DNA of 64,000 nt from Streptomyces sp. NRRL S-350 (lineage in GTDB: Bacteria > Actinomycetota > Actinomycetes > Streptomycetales > Streptomycetaceae). The position numbers and the translations under genes are program-made. The notes below the pieces were generated by a model, which saw nothing but the letters and a program-made list of their open reading frames with translations, had not been told where the DNA came from and ran no database searches. The DNA lies in assembly GCF_000719705.1 (NCBI RefSeq), contig NZ_JOHO01000021.1, positions 62,001-126,000 on the forward strand. Reading direction: 5' to 3'. Positions 1 to 8,767 of the stretch are shown here, in pieces; position 1 is the stretch's first letter; each line of letters begins with the position of its first letter.

Positions 1-92
1 GCGCGGGCGCGCCCGAGGGCCACCGGCCGGGCGAGGGGGCTGTCGAGCGCCCGGCCCACCGCGCCCGGCACGTCGGGGTCCACCCCTTCCAC
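1..92 (-). CDS. Possible 5' end of an unrecognised gene, cut by the window edge
   Basis: A reverse-strand frame opens with GTG at 92 and stays open to the window edge (30 codons, rich in Ala, Pro, Val and Arg). A GGGAGG motif lies about 10 bases upstream of the GTG and could act as ribosome binding site. The visible residues match no family I can name. The composition fits coding DNA of this genome, but so short a piece could also be chance. The function is unknown. Confidence 0.2.
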   Translation of the reverse strand, partial: MEGVDPDVPGAVGRALDSPLARPVALGRAR

Positions 93-395
93 CGCGGCCG
101 GGCCTCCCGTAGCAGGGGCCGGACCGGGCCCTCGGAGTGAGGCGGCGGGCACCACCGGTGACGACGGACTGGACATCGGGCTCGCTTTCGACGTCGCGTT
201 CCGGTGCCCCTGCGCGTGCGGACCCCGGGGCCCGCGCGGCCACCGTGGCAGCGGGCTCTGTTCGTCTATCCCCGGCCTCGGCGCTCCAGTCGCCCCCGGC
301 GCACGATTCCCCCCTCGAACGGGCAAAGCCCCTCCATCGGCACAACCCCCGCCGGGCGAGCGCGGCCCGCACCTGTAAACGACCGCTCCGGCCGG

Positions 396-431
396 TCGGC
401 CAGTCGGCCAGTCGGCCAGTCGGTCGGTCGG
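396..431. repeat. Short tandem repeat, 8-bp unit
   Basis: Three perfect copies of TCGGCCAG (396-419) are followed by three TCGG half-units (420-431). The array lies in the gap between the window start and the hydrolase stop codon at 461. The rest of 93-460 shows no supportable gene. Confidence 0.7.
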
Positions 432-460
432 TGGGGAGGCAGTCGGCCGCCGCCGGTCAC

Positions 461-1255
461 TCACTGGTGAAGGGACGGGTCGCCGGTCCGGTGCAGGTGG
501 GCGTCGACCAGGGCGAAAACGGCTTCGGGCTGTTCGAGCTGCGGAAGGTGGCCCGCCCCGGGGATGACCTCGAGTCGGCCGTTGCCGAAGGCGTCGGCGT
601 AGGCCGCGCCGTAGGCGGGGGTGACGATGCGGTCGCTCTCGCCCCAGAGCAGGAGGGCGGGCACCCGGACCTGTCCGAGCCGACGCAGCAGCGTGGGGTC
701 GTGCATGTAGGGGTCGCCGGCGAGGACGCGCATGGTGGCCATGTTGGCGTGTCTGCGCGCGAGTTCTTCGGTCGGGACGTCGGCCGGGGCGACGTAGGAC
801 CGGTCGGGGTCGTGCCAGGAGTGCTCCGCGACGCCGCGGGCGTCGAGGGCGAAGACGTCGGTGATCGGTTCCGTCTCGACCTGGACGCCGACGGCATCGA
901 TCAGGACGAGGCCCGTGATGGTTCCAGCGCTGTCGCGTACGGCCATCTCGGCGGCTATCCAGCCGCCGAGCGAGGAGCCGACGACGAGAACGTCCCGCAG
1001 TCCGCGCTCGTGCAGGAGGCGGAGGTAGACGAGGGCGAGGTCGTCGACTCCGGTGAGCCATGCGGGGCGGTGGGTGCCGTCCCAGCCGGGGTGCACGGGC
1101 GTGATGGTGCGTGCGGTGCGGGAGAGGTGTCGGGCGAGGCCGGCGACGGTGGCGGGGCCTCCGCCGCCGTGCAGGACGAGGACCGGCCGGCCGGCTCCCT
1201 CCTCGTCCAGCGTGAGGGACAGGTCGGCGGATGTGGCTGATGCGTCTGTGGTCAT
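461..1255 (-). CDS. Alpha/beta-fold hydrolase
   Basis: This 264-residue protein has the usual length and motif order of single-domain alpha/beta hydrolases. The oxyanion-hole stretch LVLHGGGG is at residues 27-34. The nucleophile elbow GSSLGG is at 93-98 with Ser95, the acid is probably Asp208 in WGESDR, and the catalytic base is His236 in GAGHLPQ. No signal peptide is visible, so it should be cytoplasmic, acting on an unknown ester, lactone or C-C bond substrate. The ATG at 1255 starts just after the promoter region; a frame running further upstream continues across the divergent regulator and is not plausible. It is transcribed away from a MarR regulator 61 bp away, which suggests that the regulator controls it, perhaps in response to an aromatic or phenolic ligand. 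The fold is certain, the substrate is not. Confidence 0.9.
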   Translation of the reverse strand: MTTDASATSADLSLTLDEEGAGRPVLVLHGGGGPATVAGLARHLSRTARTITPVHPGWDGTHRPAWLTGVDDLALVYLRLLHERGLRDVLVVGSSLGGWIAAEMAVRDSAGTITGLVLIDAVGVQVETEPITDVFALDARGVAEHSWHDPDRSYVAPADVPTEELARRHANMATMRVLAGDPYMHDPTLLRRLGQVRVPALLLWGESDRIVTPAYGAAYADAFGNGRLEVIPGAGHLPQLEQPEAVFALVDAHLHRTGDPSLHQ

Positions 1256-1279
1256 GGCCGCAGCGTAACTAAACATCTT

Positions 1280-1299
1280 TAAATAAGCTAGCTTGGTTA
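1280..1299. promoter_or_regulatory. Palindromic operator candidate between hydrolase and MarR gene
   Basis: TAAATAAGCTAGCTTGGTTA is an imperfect 20-bp palindrome: 8 of 10 pairs match around a perfect 10-bp core AAGCTAGCTT at 1285-1294. It sits in an AT-rich island in the 61-bp divergent gap, between the two start codons (1255 and 1317). MarR proteins usually bind 16-20 bp palindromes in exactly this setting, so autoregulation plus control of the hydrolase is inferred. Confidence 0.7.
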
Positions 1300-1316
1300 T
1301 CGCGTAGGCTGGCTCC

Positions 1317-1736
1317 ATGCACAGTGAGCTGCAAGAACTCGGCAGAGCGGTCAAACAAGCCCAGTACCGGCAGCACCGGGCCCTCGACAGCGCGCTGTCC
1401 GCCATCGGCACGACGCTGGCCCAGTGGGACGCGCTGCGCGCGATCGGCCGCTCACCCGGCGCGTCGGCCCGCGAGTTGGCCGCAGCGACGTTCCAGACCG
1501 AGCAGGCCTTCGGAACGCTCGCCGGCCGCCTGGCAGCCCAGGCCCTCGTCGAGCGCCGGCCGGGCCACGGCCGGCGCATCGAGCACCATCTCACGCCCGT
1601 CGGCGAGCAGGTCCTGGCGGACGGCCACACGGTTGCCGACAGGGTGCTCGCCGCCTGCTTCTCGGCCTTGCCCGACCCGGACCGCGCAACCCTGCTCGAC
1701 CTGCTCCGGCGCCTCACCGCAGAACAGGACACGTAG
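1317..1736 (+). CDS. MarR-family transcriptional regulator
   Basis: The 139-residue product has the size and layout of MarR winged-helix dimers. A helical N-terminus with ALDSALSAIGTTLAQWDALRA is followed by the HTH stretch around residues 48-80 (SARELAAATFQTEQAFGTL), a basic wing (ERRPGHGRRIEHHLT, about 82-96) and a C-terminal dimerisation helix ending in LLRRLTAEQD. It lies divergently from the alpha/beta hydrolase with a palindromic site between them, so it probably represses both genes and releases on binding a small ligand. The ATG at 1317 places the first helix correctly; no strong Shine-Dalgarno is visible, and translation may start close to the transcript end. Confidence 0.92.
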   Translation: MHSELQELGRAVKQAQYRQHRALDSALSAIGTTLAQWDALRAIGRSPGASARELAAATFQTEQAFGTLAGRLAAQALVERRPGHGRRIEHHLTPVGEQVLADGHTVADRVLAACFSALPDPDRATLLDLLRRLTAEQDT

Positions 1737-1747
1737 ACCCGCCGCAA

Positions 1748-1766
1748 GAACCCCGCCTGCGGGTTC
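1748..1766. terminator. Weak hairpin between convergent genes
   Basis: GAACCC (1748-1753) pairs with GGGTTC (1761-1766), with further CGC/GCG pairing inside across one bulged base. It lies 12 bases after the MarR stop codon and before the convergent stop of the nitrilase-fold gene, so it could end either transcript. There is no T-tract. Confidence 0.45.
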
Positions 1767-1818
1767 CCGTCCCGTCCTGAGCGGTGCTCCGCCCGTCGAA
1801 GGCCGCTGCGTACGTTTC

Positions 1819-2754
1819 TCAGCGGGGTGCGCGTAGCACCGGGTCGAGGGCGAGGCGGTTGTCGGTGGGGTGGTGCCCCTCGGGGCTGAAGGGCGGGACG
1901 GCCGCCGGCAGGCAGTCGGCGATCAGGAGGCAGTCGTGGTGGCGGTCTTCGGCCGTGGCCGCGACCAGCGGTTCGCCGTCGGGCCCCCAGATACCGGAGT
2001 TGCCCTGGTACTGCCACGCTCCGGCGGGGACCTGTTCCCAGCCGCGGCGGTTGGCGTAGGCGACGAACAGACGCCAGACGGCGGCCATGGCGGGAATGAT
2101 GTGCCGGGTGGCGTCCTGGTAGGGGACGCGGCTCATGGTGCCGTCGGCCAGGCGGAAGTGGCCGTCCGCGGCGGTGGGCCCCAGCACGACCTGGGCGCCG
2201 CGCTCGGCCAGGTACTGGTAGAGCGGCGGGAACTCGCATTCGTAGCAGTTCAGCACGCCCACCGGGATGCCGTTGATCGGGACCAGGGGCGGTAGCTCCT
2301 GGCCGAAGGAGTAGTTGCGCCGTTCGGCGGCTCCGTACAGGTGGGTCTTGCGGTAGTTCGCGGCCACCTGCCCGTCGGCGGCGATCACGCTGATGGAGTC
2401 GTAGAAGTCATCCCCCTCGCGCTCGGGGTAGGGCAGGACCACGGACAGGCTGTTCTCCTTGGCCGCCAGGCGGGCCCGGTCGACGGAGGGCCCCTGGGAG
2501 TGCTCCGCCAGTTCCCGGCACTGGCCGGGGTCGATGGCGTACCCGGTGGTGTACTTCTCCGGGAACACCACCACCTGGCAGTCGTAGTCCGCGGCCAGAG
2601 CGGTGACCTCGTCCAGCCGGTCCATGTTCTGCTCCACCGCCTCCCGGCTGCCGACCGCCCCCTGGCCCTGGTACAGCGCCACCCGCAGGCCCTCGCCGAC
2701 GGCGGGCGCGGTGCGCAGGGCGGAGCGGAACACGACACGAACAGGCTGCCTCAT
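1819..2754 (-). CDS. Carbon-nitrogen hydrolase (nitrilase superfamily)
   Basis: The 311-residue protein carries the nitrilase-superfamily catalytic triad: Glu66 in VVVFPEKYTTGY, Lys136 in NYRKTHLYG and Cys170 in GVLNCYECEFP. Members cleave amides, nitriles or carbamoyl groups in the cytoplasm through a thioester on the Cys. The FPE and YRKTHL motifs resemble aliphatic amidase or carbamoyl-putrescine-type branches more than true nitrilases, but the substrate cannot be read from sequence. Start choice is uncertain. ATG at 2754 leaves about 23 residues before the first beta strand (LRVALYQGQG); a farther ATG at 2835 adds a Cys/Arg-rich stretch atypical of the family. Neither has a clear Shine-Dalgarno. 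It is convergent with the MarR gene, and the lipoprotein gene behind it has the same orientation across a 240-bp gap. Confidence 0.88.
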   Translation of the reverse strand: MRQPVRVVFRSALRTAPAVGEGLRVALYQGQGAVGSREAVEQNMDRLDEVTALAADYDCQVVVFPEKYTTGYAIDPGQCRELAEHSQGPSVDRARLAAKENSLSVVLPYPEREGDDFYDSISVIAADGQVAANYRKTHLYGAAERRNYSFGQELPPLVPINGIPVGVLNCYECEFPPLYQYLAERGAQVVLGPTAADGHFRLADGTMSRVPYQDATRHIIPAMAAVWRLFVAYANRRGWEQVPAGAWQYQGNSGIWGPDGEPLVAATAEDRHHDCLLIADCLPAAVPPFSPEGHHPTDNRLALDPVLRAPR

Positions 2755-2947
2755 CGGTAAATGCGCTTTCTGCGACCGGCGATCCCAGCAACCGCCACAC
2801 CGGAAGAAACGACACATCACCCGGTGAGACACCATGATCGTTGGGCGCAGGAGGCGGCCCGTCCGGCCCGGCCGGGCCGGTGCGCGCCCTCGCCTTCGGT
2901 GTCGTCGGTGCCCCCTCGGGGCGACTGGGGAGCGGGCGGGGGCGGCC

Positions 2948-2985
2948 CCGTCCGGTGACGGACCTGCGGACGCCGCCCCGGACGG
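2948..2985 (-). terminator. Possible terminator after the lipoprotein gene
   Basis: CCGTCCGG (2948-2955) and CCGGACGG (2978-2985) can form an 8-bp stem with a long GC-rich loop that itself pairs locally. It begins 12 bases after the stop of the upstream reverse-strand lipoprotein gene. The interval 2755-2996 otherwise holds no supportable gene. Confidence 0.35.
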
Positions 2986-2996
2986 CCTCGCCGCGG

Positions 2997-3494
2997 CTAG
3001 TCGGTCAGCGGCTTGAGGTGGTTCATGGCGCTGGAGAAGTCGTCCTGCAGCTGGTCGTAGGCATCGGCGTCACCGGCGGTCACAGCGTCGCAGAGCTTGG
3101 CGGCCTTCTGCAGATCGCCGAGGGCCTGACCCCACTCTGCGGGTGAGCCCGCTTCCGGCTGCTGGCCGATGACCGTCTTGGCCATGGTCGTGCAGGCCTG
3201 GCCCACCTTCGCGGTGTCCCCGTGTGCACTCATGATGGTCGCGGCCATGGGGATGAAGGCGCTGGTCACGGCGCTGTACTGCGGGGAGTTCAGCGCCCAG
3301 GCCCGCGCGGAGCTGTCACTGGCGCTGGGACTCGCGACGGTGCTCGCCGTGGTCGAAGCAGCTGGAGCCGCGGAAGCGGAGGCGGAGGCGGTGGCCAGGG
3401 TGGCCACCGCCTTGCTGCCTGCGGGAGTGCCGCTCGCGCAGCCCGCCAGGGCGGCGGCGGTCACGAGCAGGCAGGTTGCGGCGGCGCGGCGCAT
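2997..3494 (-). CDS. Secreted lipoprotein of unknown function
   Basis: This 165-residue protein begins with a lipoprotein signal peptide: MRRAAATCLL, a hydrophobic core, then lipobox LAGC with Cys19 as the lipid-modified residue. Residues 25-65 are a low-complexity Ala/Ser/Thr linker. The remaining about 100 residues look helical with two Cys (CTTMAKT and KLCDAV) that could form a disulfide. The start ATG is preceded by GGAAG. It should sit on the outer face of the membrane. No catalytic motif is visible; small extracellular sensing or binding roles are possible but unsupported. It is probably monocistronic, as both neighbours are more than 100 bp away. Confidence 0.8.
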   Translation of the reverse strand: MRRAAATCLLVTAAALAGCASGTPAGSKAVATLATASASASAAPAASTTASTVASPSASDSSARAWALNSPQYSAVTSAFIPMAATIMSAHGDTAKVGQACTTMAKTVIGQQPEAGSPAEWGQALGDLQKAAKLCDAVTAGDADAYDQLQDDFSSAMNHLKPLTD

Positions 3495-3629
3495 GGGCTT
3501 CCTTCGATTCGCTGGTGCAATGCCCCGAGACCGTACTCCGCCGCCGCGCCCGCCGATCCACAGGGGTCAGCCGACCGCGGCGAACGCCACGCTGCGCCGG
3601 TGCGGGTCGTGCCGGGGCTCCATCGGCGA

Positions 3630-4250
3630 CTAGGCCGGCGTCCGGTCGGCGCCGGCGAGGAGGGTTCGCAGGGTGGCGGCCATGGCGTGCCGCGCCTCCT
3701 CGGGGCTCAGGCCGGATGAGCGCCAGTGGAACCAGGCACTCCATGTGGTGACCGCGTCCAGGGCGTTGAGCAGGTCGGTCCGGGCCGGCTCGGGGAGCGG
3801 GTCGAGCTCTGCGGCGAAGATCTGCGTGAGCCGCAGCCGGGCGAAGTCCAGCATCTGCTGGATGCCCTCCTGGACCCGGGTGGACGGGTTCTCCAGCCGC
3901 AGGACGGCGAGCCGGGCCGGCGTGAGGCCTTCCAGGATGCGGGCGCGCTGTTCCGCGACGGCCGCCACCCGTACCTCCCGGGGGCCCTCGACGGGGATCG
4001 GCCGGACCTGGCCCAGCAGCTGCTCCAGGCGTCGGCTCACGGCGACCTCGGCCAACTGCGCCATGTCCGTGAAGTGGTGGAACACCAGTCTGCGGGAGAC
4101 GCCGGCGCGTTCGGCGACCTTGTCGGCGGGGAAGTGCGCCTGGTTCTCGTCGAGCAGGGACAGCATCGCGTCGGCGATCTTCTCGCGGGTCTGGCGTCCG
4201 CGTTCCGTGCGTCCGTCGGGGGCCGGTGTGGCGGCTCCGGTCTGCTTCAC
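3630..4250 (-). CDS. TetR-family repressor, likely controls the MMPL exporter
   Basis: An N-terminal TetR HTH follows a short basic lead: RGRQTREKIADAMLSLL, then ADKVAERAGVSRRLVFHHF (HTH at roughly residues 40-60 from this start). The about 140-residue helical ligand-binding half is not conserved enough to name a ligand. I place the start at the GTG at 4250 because GAGGAG lies 7 bases before it. An ATG at 4277 is in frame but lacks a Shine-Dalgarno and almost touches the operator. The product is 206 residues, typical for the family. It is divergent from a large RND/MMPL exporter, and the gap contains two identical-arm palindromes at 4280-4296 and 4306-4322, a classic repressor/efflux arrangement. 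Confidence 0.9.
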   Translation of the reverse strand: MKQTGAATPAPDGRTERGRQTREKIADAMLSLLDENQAHFPADKVAERAGVSRRLVFHHFTDMAQLAEVAVSRRLEQLLGQVRPIPVEGPREVRVAAVAEQRARILEGLTPARLAVLRLENPSTRVQEGIQQMLDFARLRLTQIFAAELDPLPEPARTDLLNALDAVTTWSAWFHWRSSGLSPEEARHAMAATLRTLLAGADRTPA

Positions 4251-4279
4251 GTGGGCTCCTCGCCCTCTCGTTGACATTC

Positions 4280-4296
4280 TTGCACCGTGAGTGCAA
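4280..4296. promoter_or_regulatory. TetR operator, copy 1
   Basis: TTGCACCGTGAGTGCAA is a perfect 6-bp inverted repeat (TTGCAC/GTGCAA) with a 5-base spacer. It lies just upstream of the TetR start and has the same arms and spacing as the second copy 26 bp away. Confidence 0.85.
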
Positions 4297-4305
4297 GTGT
4301 ACGTG

Positions 4306-4322
4306 TTGCACGGGGAGTGCAA
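4306..4322. promoter_or_regulatory. TetR operator, copy 2
   Basis: TTGCACGGGGAGTGCAA has the same TTGCAC/GTGCAA arms and 5-base spacer as copy 1. The centre-to-centre distance is 26 bp, about two and a half helix turns, which would allow two dimers to occupy the divergent promoter region. Confidence 0.85.
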
Positions 4323-4345
4323 TTAGTTTCGGCGGGCTCCTCGGA

Positions 4346-4437
4346 CGATCCCGGCGCGGGATCCCGCCGCGATCCCGCCTGGGCGGTCTCGCCTGCGCGG
4401 TCCCGCCGGGGCGGTTCCGCCCGCGCGGTCCCGCCGT
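4346..4437. repeat. Degenerate GC-rich repeats in the 5' region of the exporter gene
   Basis: About eight imperfect copies of a 9-12 bp unit of the form CGRTCCCGCC follow one another just upstream of the MMPL start codon. They may form alternative stems in the leader RNA. No ORF of interest is present. Confidence 0.55.
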
Positions 4438-4473
4438 GACCCCGCCACAGCGACGAAGGACGGTCCTCGCAAG

Positions 4474-6684
4474 ATGTTCACTCGTGTCGGGCGCTGGTGC
4501 GCCCACCGGCCCAAGCGCGTGGTCGCGGCCTGGCTGCTGCTGCTGGCCGCCGCGCTCACCGCCGTCGGAATGTTCGGCCGCGTCACCAGCGAGGCCGTCT
4601 CCCTCCCCGGCAGCGACAGCCAGGCCGCCCGGGACATCGCCGACCGCGCGTTCCCCGGCCCGCCCTCCGGCAAGCAGCCGGTCCTGCTGCACACCGCCGC
4701 CACCGCGGCCCCCCTCACCGCCGCCGAGCCCGCGGCGGCGGTCCGCCAGGCGGCCGCCGCCATGGCCGCGGTGCCGCACGTGGCCGCCGTCACCACGCCC
4801 TACGAACCGGCCGGTGCCACCGCCATGAGCGCCGACGGCCACACCGCCTACCTGTCAGTCGAACTCGACGTCACCGGGCGGGAAGTGACGCCCGAGACCA
4901 CCTCCGCGGTGCTGGCCGCAGCGGCCCCGGCCGCCGCCGCGGGCATCGAGGTGACCCCGGGCGGCTCCCTCGCCGCGGCGGTCGACAAGGGGAGCACCGG
5001 CCGCAGCGAAGCCCTCGGTCTCGGCGCCGCGCTGGTGGTTCTCACCCTCACCCTCGGCAGCCTCGTCGCCGCCGGGCTCCCGCTGCTCGCCGGGGTCGTG
5101 GGCCTCGGCATCGCCCTGCCGGTCCTCGGACTGGTCGGCCACCTGATGGACGTGCCCGCCTCGGCCGAGACCATCGCCGCCATGATCGGCCTGGGCGTCG
5201 GCATCGACTACACCCTGTTCGGACTCACCCGCTTCCGGGAACTGCGTGCCGCAGGGGTCGGCATCGAGGACGCGGCCGTGCGCACCACGGCCGGCTCCGG
5301 CAAGTCCGTCGCCTTCGCCGGCAGCGCCGTGGTGGCCGCCCTCGCCGGCCTCGCCCTGGGCGGACTCCCCCTGCTGTACGCCCTGGCCCTCGCCCCCGCG
5401 ATCGCCGTGGTGACGGCGCTGGGAGTGAACCTCACCCTCCTGCCTGCGGTCCTCGTCCTGCTGGGCGGGCGACTGACCCCCAGGGCCTCCGCCGCCGCCC
5501 CGGGCGGACGCCCGCGCGGCTGGGGCCGGATCGCCGCCCTCGTCGCGGCCAGGCCCTGGCCCCTGCTGCTGGCCGGCCTCGCCCTGCTCGGGGTCCTCGC
5601 CACCCCGGGGCTCCACCTCCACCTCGGCCAGCTCGACGCCGGCAGCAAGCCCAGCGGCAGCATGAGCCGCACCGCCTACGACCGGATGGCCACGGCCTTC
5701 GGCCCGGGAGCCAACGGCGTGCTCCAGGTCGTCGACATCCTGCCCACCCCGGCGCAGGAAGCCGCCGGGGGCGCCGACCCGCGCCTGAGCGCCGTGACGG
5801 CCGCGCTGCGCGGCACCGACGGTGTGGCCGCCGTCGGGCCGCCCGCGACGGCCGCCGACGGCCGCACCGTCAGGTGGCAGGTCACCCCCGCCACCGCTCC
5901 CTCCGACCCCGCCACCACCGCACTCGTCCACCGGCTCCGCTCCGACGTCCTGCCCGCCGCCACCGCCGGAAGCGGCCAGGTGCTGCACGTCGGCGGCAGC
6001 CCCGCCTCCCAGGCCGACCTCAACGCGCGGATCGCGGATCGCATGCCCCTCGTCGTCGGCTTCGTCCTGACCGTCGCGGGCCTGCTCCTGCTGCTCGCCT
6101 TCCGCTCGCCGATCGTCGCGGTGAAGGCGGCCGTGATGAACCTGGTGTCGGTCGCCGCCGCCTACGGCGTGCTCACCGCCGTCTTCCAGCACGGCTGGGG
6201 CGCTCGGCTGATCGGCCTGGAGGGCGCGGTGCCGATCCCCGGCTACGTGCCGCTGCTGATGTTCGCGGTGCTCTTCGGCCTCTCGATGGACTACGAGGTG
6301 TTCCTGCTGAGCGCGGTGCGCGAGGCCTACCTCCAGGAGGGCGACAACCGCCGCGCGGTGGTGGCGGGGCTCGCCTCCACCGGACGGATCATCAGCTCGG
6401 CGGCCATGATCATGGTCACGGTCTTCGCAAGCTACCTGCTCTCCGACGACCCGGTCGTCAAGATGTTCGGCATCGGCCTGGCGACCGCCGTCGCCCTGGA
6501 CGCGACCGTCGTCCGCGGCCTGCTGGTCCCCGCCACCATGGTCCTGCTCGGCGCCACCAACTGGTGGCTGCCCGGCTGGCTCGACCGCCTCCTGCCGCAC
6601 GTCGACATCGAGGGCGACGGCCACCCCGCGCGCCCCGCCTCGGCGGGCGCCGAAGACAACCCGCTCACGGCCGGGATCCGCTAG
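4474..6684 (+). CDS. MMPL/RND-family transporter
   Basis: The 736-residue protein has the MMPL layout. TM1 is near residues 13-33, followed by a periplasmic-type extracellular loop, a block of TM2-6 around 170-330, TM7 at about 365-380, a second extracellular loop, and TM8-12 at about 520-700. The proton-relay Asp-Tyr pairs expected in TM4 and TM10 are present as Asp245-Tyr246 (GVGIDYTLF) and Asp606-Tyr607 (GLSMDYEVF). The protein should use proton motive force to export a lipid or hydrophobic compound. The leader contains AAGGAC before the ATG. Its divergent TetR gene and double operator suggest induction by the exported compound or a related molecule. Actinomycete relatives include ActII-3-like exporters, but the substrate here is unknown. 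Confidence 0.93.
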   Translation: MFTRVGRWCAHRPKRVVAAWLLLLAAALTAVGMFGRVTSEAVSLPGSDSQAARDIADRAFPGPPSGKQPVLLHTAATAAPLTAAEPAAAVRQAAAAMAAVPHVAAVTTPYEPAGATAMSADGHTAYLSVELDVTGREVTPETTSAVLAAAAPAAAAGIEVTPGGSLAAAVDKGSTGRSEALGLGAALVVLTLTLGSLVAAGLPLLAGVVGLGIALPVLGLVGHLMDVPASAETIAAMIGLGVGIDYTLFGLTRFRELRAAGVGIEDAAVRTTAGSGKSVAFAGSAVVAALAGLALGGLPLLYALALAPAIAVVTALGVNLTLLPAVLVLLGGRLTPRASAAAPGGRPRGWGRIAALVAARPWPLLLAGLALLGVLATPGLHLHLGQLDAGSKPSGSMSRTAYDRMATAFGPGANGVLQVVDILPTPAQEAAGGADPRLSAVTAALRGTDGVAAVGPPATAADGRTVRWQVTPATAPSDPATTALVHRLRSDVLPAATAGSGQVLHVGGSPASQADLNARIADRMPLVVGFVLTVAGLLLLLAFRSPIVAVKAAVMNLVSVAAAYGVLTAVFQHGWGARLIGLEGAVPIPGYVPLLMFAVLFGLSMDYEVFLLSAVREAYLQEGDNRRAVVAGLASTGRIISSAAMIMVTVFASYLLSDDPVVKMFGIGLATAVALDATVVRGLLVPATMVLLGATNWWLPGWLDRLLPHVDIEGDGHPARPASAGAEDNPLTAGIR

Positions 6685-6697
6685 CCTCCGCCGCACC

Positions 6698-6785
6698 CGG
6701 CACCCCTCCGCACACCCACGACCGAGGGCAACGACCGTCCACGGCGCCCCTCAGCACACCCACGACCCAGGGCAACGACCTTCCA
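6698..6785. repeat. 44-bp tandem duplication abutting a start codon
   Basis: Two adjacent 44-bp copies (6698-6741 and 6742-6785) differ at only four positions. The second copy ends on the A of the aminotransferase ATG, so the duplication covers the entire leader of that gene. Each copy holds an AGGGCAACGACC segment whose AGGG is the only Shine-Dalgarno-like stretch. Confidence 0.9.
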
Positions 6786-8752
6786 TGAGCACCTCCACCC
6801 GGAACCCCGCCGGACGACCCGACCCCGTCCACACCGACCCGGGACACCCCGGCCCCGTACACCCCGGCCCCGGACACACCGACCCGGGACACACCGGCCC
6901 GGGACACACCGACCCGGGACACACCGGCCCGGGACACACCGACCCGGGACACACCGGCCCGGGACACACCGGCCCCGTACGGCCCGACCCCGCGCACCCC
7001 GCCGCGGCGGACGCCGAAGCCGCTCCCGCGCCGGCCGAACTCCTCGCCCGCATCCGCGCCGGACTGATCGGCGAGGGAGAAGTCCTCCACGGCCCGTACG
7101 GCCCGCGCCGGATCACCTACGCCGACCACACCGCCTCCGGCCGCCCGCTGGACCTCGTCGAGGACTTCCTCCGGGACGCCGTCCTGCCGCGCTACGCCAA
7201 CACCCACACCGAGAGCTCCGGCAACGGCCTTCGCACCGGTCGCCTCCGGGAGGAGGCCCGGGCACTGATCCACCGCGCCGTCGGCGCCGGCGACGAGCAC
7301 GCCGTGCTGTTCTGCGGCTCCGGCACCACCGGCGCCGTGGACCGCCTGGTGGCCCTGCTGGACCTGCGCAGCCCTTCCGTCCGCAGCCGGCGCTACGGCG
7401 CCCACCTGCCGGAGCACGACCGCCCGGTGGTCTTCGTCGGCCCCCACGAGCACCACTCCAACGAACTGCCGTGGCGGGAGTCCACCGCCGACGTCGTGGT
7501 GATCCGGGAGGGGGCGGACGGTCGCCCCGACCAGGACGACCTGCGCACCCAACTGCTGCGCCACGCCCACCGCCCGCTTCGGATCGGCAGCTTCTCGGCG
7601 GCCTCCAACGTCACCGGGACACTGGCCGACACCGAGCGCATATCGAGCCTCCTGCACGCCTACGGGGCCCTGGCCTGCTGGGACTTCGCGACCGCGGGGC
7701 CCTACCTGCCGATCCGCGTCGCCGAGTCGGCCCCCGGCCGCGGCGACCACAAGGACGCGGTCTTCCTGTCCCCCCACAAGTTCGCCGGCGGCCCGCAGAC
7801 CCCGGGCGTCCTGGTCGTCCACCGGGACCTGCTGCGCGGACCGGTCCCCTCGGTGCCCGGCGGCGGCACCGTCGCCTACGTCGGCCCGCACGACCACGAC
7901 TACGTCACCGATGCGGTCGCCCGCGAAGAGGGGGGCACCCCCGCCATCGTCGAGTCGATCCGGGCCGGCCTGGTGTTCGCCCTCAAGGAGGACGTCGGCA
8001 CCGAGCTCATCCAGGAACTGGAGGAGGCCGCGTGGGCCCGGGTGCGGGCCCGTTGGGACGGCCACCCCGGGCTGCGCCTGCTGGGCCGCACCGACGTCCC
8101 CCGCCTGCCCGTCGTGTCCTTCCTGGTCCGGGACCGGCGACGGCCCGACCGCTACCTGCACCACAACTTCGTCACCGCCGTGCTCAACGACCTCTTCGGC
8201 ATCCAGGCCCGCGGCGGATGCTCGTGCGCCGGCCCGTACGGCCACCGCCTCCTCGGCATCGCCGCCGAACGCTCCGCCGCCTTCCGCGAGGTGATCGTCG
8301 GTCAGGCCCTGGAGGGCGTCAAACCCGGATGGACGCGGGTGAGCTTCCCGTACTTCGTCACGGACGAGGCCCGGGAGTACGTCCTGACCGCCGTCGAGCT
8401 GGTGGCCACCGCCGGACACCGGTTGCTGCCGGACTACGCCTTCGACCCCCGGACGGGGCTGTGGCGCCACCGCGACCACCCCGCCGGGGAGCCGGGGCCC
8501 ACCCTGGCCGACTTCCGCCGCCGGCCCGGGCGCCGGGCCCCGGCGGCGACACCGCCGGGGCTGCCGTCCGCCGTCCTCGACGAGCAGTTGGAGCAGGCCC
8601 GCACCCTCCTGGCCCGGCTGCCCGAGCCGCCGACCGAGACGCCCACCGGACTTCCGGCCGCGTTCGAGGCGCTGCGCTGGTTCCCCCTGCTGCCCGCCAA
8701 CCTCGAACCACCGGCGGCTCCGGCCGGGCGCAGGCCGTGCGCGCCGGGCTGA
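6785..8752 (+). CDS. Class V aminotransferase-fold PLP enzyme with repeat-rich N-terminus
   Basis: The 655-residue protein is longer than usual for class V (about 400). Residues 1-80 are a low-complexity His/Thr/Asp/Pro/Gly tail built from a five-residue unit ([10 protein letters not shown]) that looks disordered. The enzyme domain starts near residue 95 ([21 protein letters not shown]). The PLP contact region is GSGTTGAVD, and the Schiff-base lysine is probably Lys332 in LSPHKFAGG. Later segments include [15 protein letters not shown], where the two close Cys residues recall cysteine-desulfurase or lyase relatives. Residues 545-655 are a variable, Pro-rich tail. It may catalyse a desulfuration, deamination or lyase step. 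It lies 100 bp after the MMPL gene, in the same direction, so co-transcription is possible. The start is fixed by the in-frame ATG at the end of the 44-bp repeat. Confidence 0.85.
   Translation: MSTSTRNPAGRPDPVHTDPGHPGPVHPGPGHTDPGHTGPGHTDPGHTGPGHTDPGHTGPGHTGPVRPDPAHPAAADAEAAPAPAELLARIRAGLIGEGEVLHGPYGPRRITYADHTASGRPLDLVEDFLRDAVLPRYANTHTESSGNGLRTGRLREEARALIHRAVGAGDEHAVLFCGSGTTGAVDRLVALLDLRSPSVRSRRYGAHLPEHDRPVVFVGPHEHHSNELPWRESTADVVVIREGADGRPDQDDLRTQLLRHAHRPLRIGSFSAASNVTGTLADTERISSLLHAYGALACWDFATAGPYLPIRVAESAPGRGDHKDAVFLSPHKFAGGPQTPGVLVVHRDLLRGPVPSVPGGGTVAYVGPHDHDYVTDAVAREEGGTPAIVESIRAGLVFALKEDVGTELIQELEEAAWARVRARWDGHPGLRLLGRTDVPRLPVVSFLVRDRRRPDRYLHHNFVTAVLNDLFGIQARGGCSCAGPYGHRLLGIAAERSAAFREVIVGQALEGVKPGWTRVSFPYFVTDEAREYVLTAVELVATAGHRLLPDYAFDPRTGLWRHRDHPAGEPGPTLADFRRRPGRRAPAATPPGLPSAVLDEQLEQARTLLARLPEPPTETPTGLPAAFEALRWFPLLPANLEPPAAPAGRRPCAPG
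6871..6960 (+). repeat. In-frame 30-bp tandem repeat encoding the N-terminal tail
   Basis: Three 30-bp units (6871-6900, 6901-6930, 6931-6960) are near-perfect; each is two 15-bp half-units encoding GHTDP and GHTGP. The period keeps the reading frame, so copy number can change without disrupting the enzyme. Confidence 0.9.
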
Positions 8753-8767
8753 GGGCCCTTCGGCTCG

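Noticed and set aside
461..2239. Very long reverse frame (592 codons) that would join the hydrolase to upstream sequence
   Set aside because: It runs antisense through the MarR gene and the divergent promoter; the extra part is Arg/Pro-rich shadow translation. The hydrolase starts at 1255.
4855..6696. 613-codon frame antisense to the MMPL gene
   Set aside because: His/Gly/Glu-rich shadow without domains; the transporter on the other strand has all expected motifs.
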